Shown in pieces: positions 11,803 to 23,964 of a DNA stretch of 64,000 nt (position 1 is the first letter of the stretch; each line of letters opens with the position of its first letter). The notes under the pieces were generated by a model, which was not told where the DNA came from, did not search any database, and saw nothing but the letters and a program-made list of their open reading frames with translations. Origin of the DNA: Montifringilla adamsi (Eukaryota; Chordata; Aves; Passeriformes; Passeridae); contig JAGGNK010015225.1 of assembly GCA_017590115.1 (NCBI GenBank), positions 2,157,199 to 2,221,198 of the forward strand, written 5' to 3'. A program made the position numbers and the translations under genes.

Positions 11803-14800
11803 TCAGGAGGACTTGTTCCGCACGTGCTCCATGATTTTCTTCAGGCCCAGCCAGGTCTCCTTGGCAGCAGGGAGGATCTGGTTGGCAGGCAGCAGGAAGC
11901 CGTAGCGCCCCGTGTCCCGCAGCTCGAAGGCAAAGGAATATTTGATCCCGTTGTCATAGCTCCAGTCAATGCTGCCTCCACTGGCTTGGTCTGGAAGGGA
12001 AAGGGAGATGGTCCAGAGGGGGACAGAGGAATGGTGGAGTTCTGTTGTTCTGCTGTTGGTGTTTTGGGGGACAAGGATGAGGTTTGGATGGGAACGCTCA
12101 GGTCCGATGTGTGACCAGTGGTGTCACTGCACAGGAGCACTGTGGCTTCCAGCAGGGACAGATCCTGTGGGGAGGACAGGGATTGGTGTCCTGGGACAGC
12201 CCCTAAAAGCTCTGAGTGGCCAAATACTCACAGATGGTATTGCAAATGGTGCCCACTTGGAAGGTGGTGCCATAGAGGGAGCGGATGGAGTTGGCAGCAG
12301 CTCTTCCCAGAGATTCCTGCAGGGGAGAAGATGAAGGGAAAGTCAGGAAGCTGCCACACTTCCTGGGATTAAACACTGGGATTTCATCCGAAATCTCCAA
12401 ACTGCTTTGGAGATGATTCACACCAACAGCAGCCACAGCTTCCACAGCATTTCTGGGAGGTGCCACTGCGGGTGAGTGAACTTCCAGCAGGTTCTGTAAG
12501 TGTTCATCCAGTGTTTATCTCACTGGCTTGTCAAGGGAAGGCTCAAGAGATACCAGAAATTCCCAAGGCAATTGGGATCTTCCAATACTCCAAGGTCAAC
12601 TTTGTGCTCACTCCAACTACGTAATGGGGGTTGGATGGAAAACAGAGCTGGGTTCTTTGTGAAGGGGGGAAAAAGGCAACAAATTGCCACAGGGAAACTG
12701 CATTTAGGTATTAGGACAAAAAAAATCCCCATGAGATTAGAGAAACTTTGGGATGAGCTTGAAAAAGCTGTGGAATTCTTCTTTAGAAATATCAAAACAA
12801 ATCAATCCAAATTCAGACTGAAATTGGCTCTGACTCCAAAGCCCTTTCAGCACAGGGTTAGAACAGAGACCTCCAGAGGTCTTTCCCATTGCAATTATGG
12901 TTGTGAGATCCACATTGCCTCAGAGATATTATTCCAGCTGTGGTGCTGTCATTAGGGAAGACTATGGAAAGTACAGCAAGGCAGCTGGACAGAAGAGAGG
13001 AAGGTAAAACCAAGTCCTGCTGTCTCACCAGCTCGGCATAATCGTCTGGCCTGGTGCATTTGTATCCATAGGGATACATCAGGAGCTGGGAATAACTGTG
13101 GAGGGTCAGGAAGGCCTTGAAGTTTCCATGATTCTTGATGAAGTCAACAACAGATTTCACCTCCACCTCGGAGTTGGCGCTGGGCCCGTGGTAGGAGTCG
13201 GAGCAGGGTCTGCTGCTGGCTCCAGGACCTGGTGGTGCAAGGAGGGAACAGACCCATGAGGAGTGGAATTCCTGGGAGGGCAGGGCAGAGCCACACAAAG
13301 CTGGGCTTTCCTAAGGACAGGGCTGCAGCCAAAGCAAGGCCTTAAACGCTGATAAATGCTCAAACAGCAGTGACAGAGTGTGCATGTTCGAGGGATGTAC
13401 TTTGAGATGATGCAACCTGGAACAGGCTGCCCAGAAACCCAGGAATCCACATTCCTGGGGTATTCCGTGGTTGGATGGGGCTGGGAACAACCTGGGATAA
13501 TGGAAGGTGGCTTTGCCCATGGCAGGGAGTGGAACTAAATATTATTTTGGGTCCTTCCAACCCAAACCATTTTTTGATTCCAGAATTCCATGATGCTGCC
13601 TCATGCTGTGCTTTAGGGTGATTAATCCCCTTTATAAAGGCAGCTGCTGGTTGTGTGTAACAGGATCCAGAATCCAGAAGCTTCGTCCCTACCTCCAAAA
13701 CCTGCATCCCAGTTCCTGTTGGGATCAACTCCGACGCAGATGCTGCCGGGGATCTTGGAGCGGGTTTTCCTCCACATGCGATTCTACAACAGAGAAATGC
13801 TCAAAAGGGAGAAATCTGGGTGCTGGCACCAAAACTGCTCCCCAGGAAGGGCTGCCATCCATGGGGGATTGATCCTAGGCGTGATCCCAACAGTATTTCT
13901 GACTGCCAAGATGGGCCAATGGTCAAAAATCAAATGTATTTACAAAAACTGGGTATTTACAGGGGTTAGGATGAGTTAGACAAATAATGAGGATCTTTGT
14001 CTGCCCAACTCTTTGGTAACTCCTCCCACAGCATTAAGACTTTCAGAGCCCACTTCCCTCATGTTTATCATTTCCTTGGAAGAGCCAGGAATCTCACTGA
14101 GCTCAGAAAGCTGACCCACCGAGGTGTGAGTGTACACAAATCCATCAGGGTTGGCGACTGGCAGCAGGAAAAGATCCATCTTGTCCAGCAGGGAGGTGGT
14201 GGACTCATCTGTTCCATAGTCAGAGGCAATCTAGGCAGAGACAGAGCACACCCTGCTTAGCAGAGTAATTCCTTCCCAAATGTTCATTCCCTCATTGCTG
14301 GGGACACAGGAAAGGCTGGATTTTGGGGCAGGGCAACAAGGAACATCCCTTATCTGTGGACCATAACTGTTCCTTGTTAAGCATGTGGAGTGAGCAGTGA
14401 ATCTGTTTTATTATTTTATTCTGAAGACAGGAGGTCTTTAGAATAAAATGGAAGAGGATAACAAAATTTTCTCCTACTGTCCCAGAGGACAGGACAAGGC
14501 TGGCACTAAGACTGAGATGGAAGAGCCAGGTTGGGAATTCTCAACTGTGCTGCACTGACAGAACCCAAGGAGCTTTTAGACAACACTCTTGGGCACAGGG
14601 TGGCTCTTGGGGATTGTTCTGTGCAGGGCCAGGAGTTGGAATCCATGATCCTGGTGGGTCCCTTCCAGCTCAGCTTATTCTGTGATCCTGTGACTTCTCT
14701 GGTGGCTCAGTCATTTCCAGCAGGATTTAAATCCTCATTTATAGAGAGATGGAGGTCTGGGCGTTTTGTGGAAGGAAACCAACCCCACTGCATTTTTCTG

Positions 14801-17800
14801 GGTGAGCAGAGCAAAGCAGCAATACAATCTCAGTCTTTGGTTATTTGTGTAACAATTTCCCCTAAACCACTGCTTTTTGTCTGCCTAAACTCAGCTGTTC
14901 TAACAGGACAGAGCTTCCCAATTCCAGGTCGAGGCAGCCACCACATCCTCAGGGAGTCAGCTGCTTTTGGGAGGTGAATTAACTAAAAACACAGAGTGGT
15001 GATATCCTCTGAAACAGCAGGAAACATTGCCAAGAGAGGCCAAAGGTGAATCCCTGCTGCAGGAACCTTGTTGGCGATCCACAGGGCGCTGGCCTGGGTG
15101 ACCCACTCGCGGGAATGGATGCCGGCGTCCAGCCAGATGGCCGGGCGGTTGGAGCCTCCGGTGCTGAACTGGGAAAGCAAACACAGCATTTCAGACTCTG
15201 ACACCTCTCAGTCGAGCACATCCCATAATAGATTGGGTGCTCTAGGCTGTGCTGTCTGTCATTCATCCCTATGGATGCATTCCATGATATCTGTCGGACC
15301 TTCAGGACGTACAGAGGCCGCTTCTCGTAGGATTGCCCGATCTGGATCTTTTCCACAAAGCTGTACTCAGATGCAAGGCTGTCCAGTTCGGCATTAATCT
15401 GAAATGCAAGGCCATGAGAACATTAATATCATATTTAAGTGCTCTGCCATTCCTTCCAGAGAATCATGGGCTGATTCAGGTTGGAAAGCCCATCCCATTC
15501 CACCCCCTGCCACAGGGACACCTTCCACTATCCCAGGGTGCTCCAACCTGGCCTCGGACACTCCCAAGGACAGGGAAGCCACAGCTTTATTACTTTTTAG
15601 TTCTTTCTTTCCCAGTTTCAAGATCCCTTTATTTCTCTTTGTTTTGAAGGATGGGTTTTGACAGAGTCTGCAGGAGAGTTTGTGGAATCTTGAGCAACAC
15701 CGTCAGGGACAGCGCTGGCTGATTGTTCTGAGCACAAAATTAATACTGCAGAAAACAAACCCACGTGCCAGAAAAAGCTGCAAGGACATTTGAGATGCTA
15801 ATATAGGTTGCTGAATTGAAGACAGCATGCAAAAAGACCAGGAAAAATCAGAATACTCTTCCCCTGAGGTACTCACCTCATCCAGGGTGTGGTAAGCACC
15901 AAAGTCAAAGGTGTTGCTGCTGCGCTGCCTTTGGGCACTCTCGGCCATGTCTTGCTTTTCTTTATCCAGAACATCCTAAAATAACATTCAAATGGTGAGA
16001 AGTGTCTGCTTCAAAAGATAAATAAATGAAAAGGCAGTGAGTTAATGCTGGTTTAGGTGCCCTTTGGGGATTTACTGCTCATGAGGAAATGTCAGATTAG
16101 TGCCCAAGTGGGTGATTTTTATCCATAACTACTCTCAGCAGAGTTTACTGACTGATCAGTAACTTCAGTGGTGGGATTCCCAAATCTGGGATCAAAAGTC
16201 CACGTGCAATTCCTCAGGGGCTGTCAGAAGAGCCCTGTGGAGTTTATTGATGTCACTACTCAGAACACCTACTCAGTTTATTGATGTCACCGACACCTAC
16301 AGCCATGCATGGACTGTCTTTGAGGAATAATCCACAACCTACAAAAATAAGGGGAGGATCCCACGGAAAACAGAGTATGGGAAAGTGGGAGCGAGGCCAA
16401 ATTGTGAGCCAGTGTTCCCAAAAGATGTCAGAAATAGGTGCCAGTGGCACTGCCCACCTGCAGGTCTTCAATCAGGATGGAATATTCAATCCCCTGGGAT
16501 TCCAGGAAGGCTTTCACTGACTGGACTCTGACAGCAGGAATTCTCACATCCACAGGGAGGGCAGGGGCAGAGGGGTTGACCCAGAAATCCAGCTGGAGAG
16601 AGAAAGGAAAATGGATTTGGTTTGGGGCAGGCATCCTGCAAACAGCTCTTGCAGAGTTTTAGAAATGCTGATTTCTCCCCAGAAATCAGAGGAAATCAGA
16701 AATCTCCCCTGCAGAGAGGAGCCCTGGAGTGCTCTCTTCTCTGTGGCCCCACCACAACCTTGTGTCAGTTCTTCTGACAAACTCAATTAAATAACAAATA
16801 TCAAGGGCTTAAGTCAGTTTTTTCACTGACTTCTAGGCTTTGGTCACACAAACAAGAAGAAATTTTAATTGTCCCTGATGACTATTTTATTATTCTCTCT
16901 TTTACTAGAAATAATTTCAAGAAAAACTCCATGTTCCAGTCTTAGGTAATATGAAACCCATTGTTTTCATTTCTCTTATCTTTCCTTTGGTAGAACTTTT
17001 CTAAATTTTAATTTCTAAATTATTCATATAATTTTTTTTTTTTTTAAGCCAGGGATTTTAAAAAGTGATGTTAAAAATTCCCATCAATGGCAATAAGAAC
17101 AGTAATAACCTGGAATTTTATATCGTGTTTTCCTGTTTCAATACAGTGTAGACTAACTAATAAATTCCTTCCATAACTCTGGGAGACAAAACATTGCCAT
17201 TCCCACTGGAGAAACAAGTTTTTCAACACTGAGATTAAGATCTAACAATTCAAATATTATGTAAACCCAGTAGAAAAAAAATATAAATATATAAATTCTG
17301 GCCCTCCTAAACACGGAGCTGGAACTCAAACTCGCGGGTCAAATTTAACGTGTTGAGAAAGTAAAGTTATTTATGGCAGCTGCCCCAGGGTGATGGGAAC
17401 CTTCCCAATGAGATGCAGATTCACACCCTGACCTGCCGTGAATGAGATGCAAATCCAAAATGCCTCTGTGGCCATGACCCACCTCCAGGTGCTCCAGCGA
17501 TTCCAGAAGCTGCAGCTGCTTGACCTCCTCCTCATTTTTGGTCTTGATCCGGAGAACCTGGTGCCTGTAATAAATCAGTGTTTTCAGAAGCCCTCTCAGA
17601 AGGGGGCTGGCTGAAGTGCTTTGCTCCTGGGATCGTTAATTCGGTGTTAATTGTGCGTTAATGGCTCCTTTGATCAGTTGATTTGGTGTCACCCAAGAGT
17701 TGAACCAAGCACCTGCACCTTCCTCACAAACCAGACAACGTGGATGAGTTTTCAATCCCAAGGATCGATCCTGCATCCATCGGGCACTTTTGGACAGCAA

Positions 17801-19585
17801 CGTGTGGGACAATAATATTCCAGCTGAGCGGGGGAAGGATGCAGCGCTTGGGGAGCAGAGCAAACACAAAAGTGGGATTTGTTTCACCTTCCCCGGTTCA
17901 GTCAGAGGCTGACACCAGCAGAGCGTGGCTCGCACCATTCCAGGTGGGATGGATCAGTCACCCTCGGCAAGTGCCTCGCTCACAAACCCACCAGCGAGAA
18001 GAAAGCTCGGCAACTGCACGGCTTTGGATGGAAATGAGCTCAAAAGGGTCCCGGCACACGAGCTGGGTGATGTGGCTGTTTTATTTACAGCGGCGCTCGT
18101 TCACACCGCGTTTACATCACCTTTACACCTCGTTTACATCACCTTTACACCTCGTTTACATCACCTTTACACCGCATTTACATCACCTTCACACCGCGTT
18201 TACATCACCTTTACACCGCGTTTACGTCACCTTTACACCTCGTTTACGTCACCTTTACACCTCGTTTACATCACCTTTACACCTCGTTTACATCACCTTT
18301 ACACCGCGTTTACATCACCTTCACACCGCGTTTACATCACCTTTACATCACCTTTACACCTCGTTTACATCACCTTTACACCTCGTTTACATCACCTTCA
18401 CACCGCGTTTACATCACCTTTACACCGCGTTTACGTCACCTTTACACCTCGTTTACGTCACCTTTACACCTCGTTTACATCACCTTTACACCTCGTTTAC
18501 ATCACCTTTACACCGCGTTTACATCACCTTCACACCGCGTTTACATCACCTTTACATCACCTTTACACCTCGTTTACATCACCTTTACACCTCGTTTACA
18601 TCACCTTCACACCGCGTTTACATCACCTTTACACCTCGTTTACATCACCTTCACACCGCGTTTACATCACCTTTACACCAGGATCCTTTCTCTCCCCGGC
18701 CAGCAGAGGGAAAGATCTCCTTGTTGAACCGAGTTTAACCAGCTCTGAAGGCACTTTTCCACATTAATAACTTCTTACTGGATTGTCCATAAGCTTTATG
18801 TCAGGATTGGATTCTGCTGTGAATTAACCACAGCTGCTGAGGTTTCGAACCACCAAAACTCAGTTCATGATTAAATGATCGATATAGCCCCTCCTGGCTT
18901 TACACATCCCCGAGTTTTGGGGCATTATTTATAGTATTTTTTATTCTTAATCCTTAAACCTTCATGCACAGATTTACTCACTGGAATCTAGTGCTCACTT
19001 CCTGCAACTCGGGAATTATCCAGTAGGATTTCATAATCTTTAATCATTAAGGCCCTTCCATGGTCAATGAGGCTGTGAGGAAATACCTTGTGGGATAATT
19101 TTTGCAATGCAACATCAAGACAAACCTTCAGAATTTAATGGTTGGAAATCAGAATTTTAAATGCTTAGAAAGGAAGAAAGAAGAGGAAGAAAGAGAAATA
19201 AGAAACTTGGGGGAAAAAAGGGAAAGTGGTGAACTTTCTGCTCTGAGGACAGGTTCTGGTCTTTCAGCTCTGCTTTTACAGTGAGGCTCAACTCAAGCCA
19301 AAATCAAGTCTTGGATGAACAGGAATTGAGAATCTCCTTAGAAAACCCAAACAAAAATAAAGAAAGGTTCCCTCAAACACCACAACAGCAAAGCAACAAG
19401 AACAATCAATCACAAATACCAAAAAAATGTGCCCCGAGCAGATTTTGTGAGGTTGAGACCATGAAAAACAACAAGAGCATACCAGCCCTAAATGAAAGGT
19501 TTTGCACAAGTGTAACTCACCCAACGAAGGTTTCCAGGCACAGGGAAGCCCCGAGGAGGGCACTGAAGATCAAAATCAGCTTCAT
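11803..19585 (-). CDS. CPA2: Carboxypeptidase A2, complete, 11 coding exons
   Basis: Exons in transcript order: 19585-19521, 17564-17483, 16592-16458, 15975-15877, 15398-15300, 15168-15067, 14230-14120, 13783-13693, 13228-13029, 12316-12232, 11990-11803. They sum to 1257 nt, or 418 aa plus TGA. A signal peptide ([16 protein letters not shown]) leads into an activation domain ending at SAQRQR. The peptidase domain has GIHSREW, WRKTRS, DPNRNW, TLHSYSQ, Tyr248, Ile255 and Glu270. CPA2 identity rests on [32 protein letters not shown] and Ala268 (FAFELRD), the change known to widen the pocket for bulky aromatic residues in CPA2. The donors of exons 4 and 5 (AAG|GTCCGA and AAG|GTTCCT) are weak. Intron 1 is 2 kb and holds a 22-bp minisatellite. 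The gene is about three times longer than CPA1 because of its introns. Confidence 0.94.
13430..13585 (+). mobile_element. CR1 LINE 3' fragment in CPA2 intron 7
   Basis: The sequence reads as a worn CR1 tail: 'cctgggataatggaaggtgg', then 'gggtccttccaacccaaacc' and a terminal 'gattcc'. Confidence 0.8.
14530..14705 (+). mobile_element. CR1 LINE 3' fragment in CPA2 intron 5
   Basis: The tail reads 'ccaggagttggaatccatga', 'ggtgggtcccttccagctca', then 'ttctgtgatcctgtgac', the usual CR1 ending. Confidence 0.8.
15460..15580 (-). mobile_element. CR1 LINE 3' fragment in CPA2 intron 3
   Basis: The plus strand reads 'agaatcatgggctgattcag', 'gttggaaagcccatcccatt', then 'actatcccagggtgctccaa', the reverse of a CR1 tail. 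Confidence 0.8.
18106..18680. repeat. 22-bp minisatellite with a 209-bp higher-order period, CPA2 intron 1
   Basis: About 26 units close to cgtttacatcacctttacac plus two bases run without a break. Units differ mainly at CG/CT and ACAT/ACGT positions. Truncated half units near 18345 and 18555, and the paired ACGT variants near 18221 and 18430, show a higher-order block of about 209 bp repeated twice. Because 22 is not a multiple of 3, three units make a 22-residue repeat that stays open in more than one frame. Those frames are not genes. Confidence 0.9.
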
Positions 19586-19620
19586 GTTTGCTGCCAGTTC
19601 AGCTGGGCTGGCAAAAGGGA

Positions 19621-19627
19621 ATTTATA
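19621..19627 (-). promoter_or_regulatory. TATA box of CPA2
   Basis: The minus strand reads TATAAAT about 36 bases upstream of the CPA2 start codon. This implies a leader of only some ten bases, which is common for pancreatic enzymes. I did not find a convincing PTF1 pair beside it. Confidence 0.6.
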
Positions 19628-20939
19628 CAGAGCTTTATTTTTGAGATCAAACACATCTGATAGAACCTATCACTCCATGTGATCAAGTTCTCACATTTAT
19701 CAGAGATTTCAAGGCAACCAGCAAGCTCATTTCACCTCCAAAAAAATATTTTCCACTGACACATCCAAACCAGGGAGGGAGGAGTCAGTCCCAAAGCTCT
19801 GACCACAAAAATGCGAGCGTTCTTTCGTGTTCTTCAGGGCAGAGGAAAACAGGGACACACTGAACTCACCCCAGCTCTACTGGGGGTCAGGAGCCCGCTT
19901 TTGGTTGGGATTTTGAGTTGTCCATTCCTGGTTCCAAAGGATATTTGAGGAGTTGTTATCCAGGTGGGAGGCAGCCTCCTGCCTGAGCTTTGGGAATAAT
20001 CTCCCGTGGGAACACCCAGCTGTGGCTGTCCCATGGAGCTGCTGGATAAACTTTGTTTATCCAAATCCAAGGGTTTCTGAGAACAGCCAGGACCCTGCTG
20101 TCACACCTGGAGTTCCTGGAGAGCACAGGGCGCAGATGTTCAGCTGCTCAGTCCACCTCAGGAGAAGAGGAAAGGAACTCCCAGAGGAAACTTTTAATAA
20201 ATATCTCAATTATCACTCAGCGTTTGTCAGCACCTCCCTGAGGAGTCTCCTCTCACCTCCACTCCCACCCCACTCCTCCTCAGGTGTCCTGTTGTGTTCA
20301 CAGTCCCAAGCAAGTCTCCTGTTTTTGGGAACAAAGGGAGCCCCAGGCAGGGATGAGTCCTGTTCTGGCCTGCAGGATTGAGTCATCTTGTAACTGCTGT
20401 GTCTGGGGGGCACAGGAGAACTGCTCTGGTCTCTGAGGTTTAACCAAACCCAGCCCCTGGGGGAAAAGATCTCCACCGTGTCAACTTAAACCAAATAATA
20501 AAAATTTATCCCAAAGACAGGAACCAGCACAGGAATTTCCTGCTTCTGGAACTACAGCAGGAACTCTGGTGGGAGTCAAACCCCACCTGCAGCTTCCAGA
20601 CTCCAATATTTCATAAGGAATCAGCTGACTGTCCACACGACCTGCCACAGCTCACTCTTTGAAAACAGGAAGAAGGGATTTAATCCAGGGCAAAATTAGA
20701 GCTTCTTTCATTACTCATGCTACATCCCACGTGGATTTAAGGGCTGCCAAGAAACCCTGCCAAACCTGATGTCAGGATCCAAACAAGCTCTGAGTGCCCT
20801 GATCAGCATCCTCTGGGGCCTCCACCCACGGCATTTCAGGAGCTGCATCTAAATCCAAACCTTGGACTCACTCCTCATCCCCTGGGGGGGCTGCAGGGCC
20901 CCCAGCAATGGCCACGAGGTCCTAAAGGCTCTGGAGATC

Positions 20940-21345
20940 AGCCCTGAGCCACGGGCACCCATGGAATTGGAGAGAATCCAGAGGAGGACCCAGAGCTGCT
21001 CCAGGGCTGGAGCCAGGGTGGGAGAGCTGGGAATGTTCTCCTGGAGAAGAGAAGGATCCAGGGAGAGCTTCCAGCACATTCCAGGGCCTGAAGGGGCTCC
21101 AGGAGAGCTGCAGAGGGACTGGGGACAAGGCCTGCAGGGACAGGACCCAGGGAATGGCTCCCACTGCCAGAGGGCAGCCATGGATGGGATCTTGGCCATG
21201 AGGAATTCCTGGCTGGGCTGGAATTGCCAGAGCAGCTGGGGCTGCCCCTGCATCCCTGCAGTGCCCAAGGCCAGGCTGGACATTGGAAGGGCTGGAGCCA
21301 GGCTGGTTTTAAGGTCCCTTCCCACCCAAACCATTCTGGGAATTT
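20940..21345 (+). mobile_element. CR1 LINE fragment upstream of CPA2
   Basis: One of the longest CR1 copies here. It runs from 'ccagaggaggacccagagct' through 'ctgaaggggctccaggagag' to the tail 'aaggtcccttcccacccaaa'. It is closely related to the copies at 11300 and 46078. Confidence 0.85.
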
Positions 21346-21414
21346 TAGAGGCTGGAAACGCCCACAGTGCTGACCCCAGGGTCCAGGAGGGGAGCAGCAG
21401 GGAGGCAAAGATGA

Positions 21415-21500
21415 CACAGCAAGGCAAAGGTGGCCCAGGAAGGCAAAGGTGGCCCAGCAAGGCAAAGGTGGCCCAGCAAGGCAAAGGTGGCCCAGGGAGG
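21415..21500. repeat. 19-bp tandem repeat, about 4-5 copies
   Basis: The unit is caaggcaaaggtggcccag. Adjacent copies differ by one or two bases. Confidence 0.85.
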
Positions 21501-22880
21501 CAGCTGGAGAAGGGGCCTCACCAGAAGCAGCAGAGCCCCAGGGGGTGCAGCCAGCAGGAGCAGGGCAGGGCGGGTGGCGCTGGCCAGGTCCTCAGACAGC
21601 TCCCAGGGCAGCTCCAGAGGCAGGGTGTCACCAAGCACAGGTCCCAGTCCCTGCCGAGCCCAGCCCAGCTGGGCTCAGCCCGAGTGCCGCCGTGGTGTGT
21701 GCGGGAGTGCGGCTGAGGGCGGGCAGGGCTCTGTCCCCTGCAGAGCCTCTGGAGTCACCGGTGACTCAGGAACACCCTGGTGACACCTGGGCGAGCCAAA
21801 GGGTAAATCAGCCTCAGCCAGCCAAACCCTCTCCTCGCCGAAAATCCCCGTATTGGTACACATTTGCACTGAGAGAGGCCAGAATGGATACAAGAACCCA
21901 AAAACAACAACTAGAAAAGCCTCAAAAATCATTACATTTCAGTGGGGTCAGTCCATTTCTGTAAAATCCAGACCTTTGTCGTTGCTGCCCCAAATGATGC
22001 AAACCAAGATCCACTGTTGTAGCCTCTCTTGTCATTTTTAAGGAAAAAAATCCCAGAAACTTTTCACATTTGGACAGAAACATTTCACTGGCATGGCAAA
22101 GGACTCCACTGGCAGCTCATCTCCTGGATAATCAGAGTTAATCATCTCCTAATAATCAGAGATAATCAGAATTAATTTGCCATAATGACAATTTATTTTG
22201 GATAAATTATTATTTCTGTAAATGATGGATTGCCTCCATGTCCCTAATCCCCCTGGAAATGCCCTGGATAAGGAATGAGTAGGGATTTCAGTATGTGCTT
22301 CACCACCTGTACACTTGGAACTCATTTTAGAAGCAGAACCCATATTTTTGATGTTTCTGGAAAATCTTTAGGCTTTATGTCAGTGTAATAACCCTGGCTG
22401 CAATGGAGCCATGTATTTTCAACTCAGTTTTCCTTAAATTCGAAAACCAAGACCTTTAAATTTGGAGGATTCCTTTCCATTTGCAGCATCTCAGAGCAGA
22501 AATGTGAAGTTACACCTGGACAAAAATTTGAAGTCATGCGTGTGTTGGAAACGATATAAGTTTCCTAATTAATATTTAAGTGGTCATTTTAATGATTTAT
22601 GAGCAGCGCCCACTTTTAACCAGCACTAGTAAAGCTTCTCCACAGACCTTTATTATTACTTTGATCATTAAATCATCGATTAATTTTGTTAAAATAAATC
22701 CTGACAATCTTCAATGAACAGACCCAAAGAATTTGAAGGTGGGGCATGTGGGAACTTAAATTTATGGCAATTAAAGGTTATTGGAGTAACCAGAAAATTA
22801 GAGGAAATTAAAGCCTGAAAGGTTGGAGACTCCACGTCTGAGAAAAAGATAACAAAATGACTAAATAGCTTGGACCAGAT

Positions 22881-23964
22881 CAGTATAAAAAGTGAGGAAA
22901 TGAATAGGGAACATTTTTTACAATAGTAATTAATGAAGAGGATCATGCAATTTAGAATGAATGAACACGAATTTGTTTGTTAAAATTCACAAAAAAGTGA
23001 AAAAGGTGTGTATAGTGGCTCATGTGGAGGCCTGAACTTTGTCAGCCACACACACAAACCTTGGCCAAGAATAAATACAGTGACATTTTTAAAAAGAGTG
23101 TTAGGAGTCTGATTTTTCCCTACGGTTTTGGTGACACTTGTACAGAAATATGAAATTGTGCTTGCATGGAAATACGAAGTTACACCTACGCAGAAATATG
23201 AAACTACACTTGCACAGCACACCAATAGACCTAAAACCTCTTAAAATTTTACCTGCTGTGGCAACATATTGCTCTGACAGGCATGGTAATGTGTGATTAA
23301 ACAATTTAGCTATAAAGACAAGTAATAAAAAACAGAACGAAATTGTCCCCGTGAGGGCTCCTTCGCCCCCCCCAACATGGCGGCCCCCTCACGCCCTTCC
23401 CGCCAAAACCCGCGCGCGAGCGCAGTATAAAAAGTGAGGAAATGAATAGGGAACATTTTTTACAATAGTAATTAATGAAGAGGATCATGCAATTTAGAAT
23501 GAATGAACACGAATTTGTTTGTTAAAATTCACAAAAAAGTGAAAAAGGTGTGTATAGTGGCTCATGTGGAGGCCTGAACTTTGTCAGCCACACACACAAA
23601 CCTTGGCCAAGAATAAATACAGTGACATTTTTAAAAAGAGTGTTAGGAGTCTGATTTTTCCCTACGGTTTTGGTGACACTTGTACAGAAATATGAAATTG
23701 TGCTTGCATGGAAATACGAAGTTACACCTACGCAGAAATATGAAACTACACTTGCACAGCACACCAATAGACCTAAAACCTCTTAAAATTTTACCTGCTG
23801 TGGCAACATATTGCTCTGACAGGCATGGTAATGTGTGATTAAACAATTTAGCTATAAAGACAAGTAATAAAAAACAGAACGAAATTGTCCCCGTGAGGGC
23901 TCCTTCGCCCCCCCCAACAGGGCGGCCCCCCCACGCCCTCCCCGCCAAACCCCGCGCGCGAGCG
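22881..23964. repeat. 542-bp tandem duplication at the TMEM209 promoter
   Basis: Copy 1 is 22881-23422 and copy 2 is 23423-23964, with a constant offset of 542. Each begins at cagtataaaaagtg and ends in a GC-rich stretch finishing gcgcgcgagcg. The AT-rich body looks identical; the differences I saw are in the GC-rich end, including loss of a YY1-type word in copy 2. The body carries a three- to four-fold 25-bp repeat (cagaaatatgaaa phrases) that also occurs once, diverged, near 22495. Its origin, perhaps an old LTR or other transposon, is unknown to me. Confidence 0.9.
23374..23383 (+). promoter_or_regulatory. YY1-type motif in duplication copy 1
   Basis: AACATGGCGG matches the strong YY1 core. 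The equivalent site in copy 2 (23916-23925) reads AACAGGGCGG and has lost the core ATGG. Confidence 0.5.

Larger units (their letters stand above)
19640..22880. other. CPA2-TMEM209 intergenic region
   Basis: The divergent spacer between CPA2 and TMEM209 holds a CR1 (20940-21345), a 19-bp tandem repeat (21415-21500), a GC-rich stretch to about 21780 and an AT-rich stretch beyond. Mammals carry SSMEM1 in this interval. I searched the reading frames for its product and saw nothing like it. Confidence 0.55.

Noticed and set aside
18106..18680. Regular 22-bp repeats considered as a CRISPR array
   Set aside because: There are no unique spacers between units, and the context is a vertebrate intron.
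17740..18767. Long plus-strand frames of 332 and 280 codons
   Set aside because: They run through the 22-bp minisatellite inside CPA2 intron 1; the repeated His/Thr/Phe-rich protein is a by-product of the repeat.
19586..22880. Possible SSMEM1 ortholog
   Set aside because: No reading frame with the expected membrane segment or acidic tail was seen.
22980..23767. Two identical 81-codon minus-strand frames
   Set aside because: They exist because of the 542-bp tandem duplication; the predicted protein shows internal repeats and no family signature.
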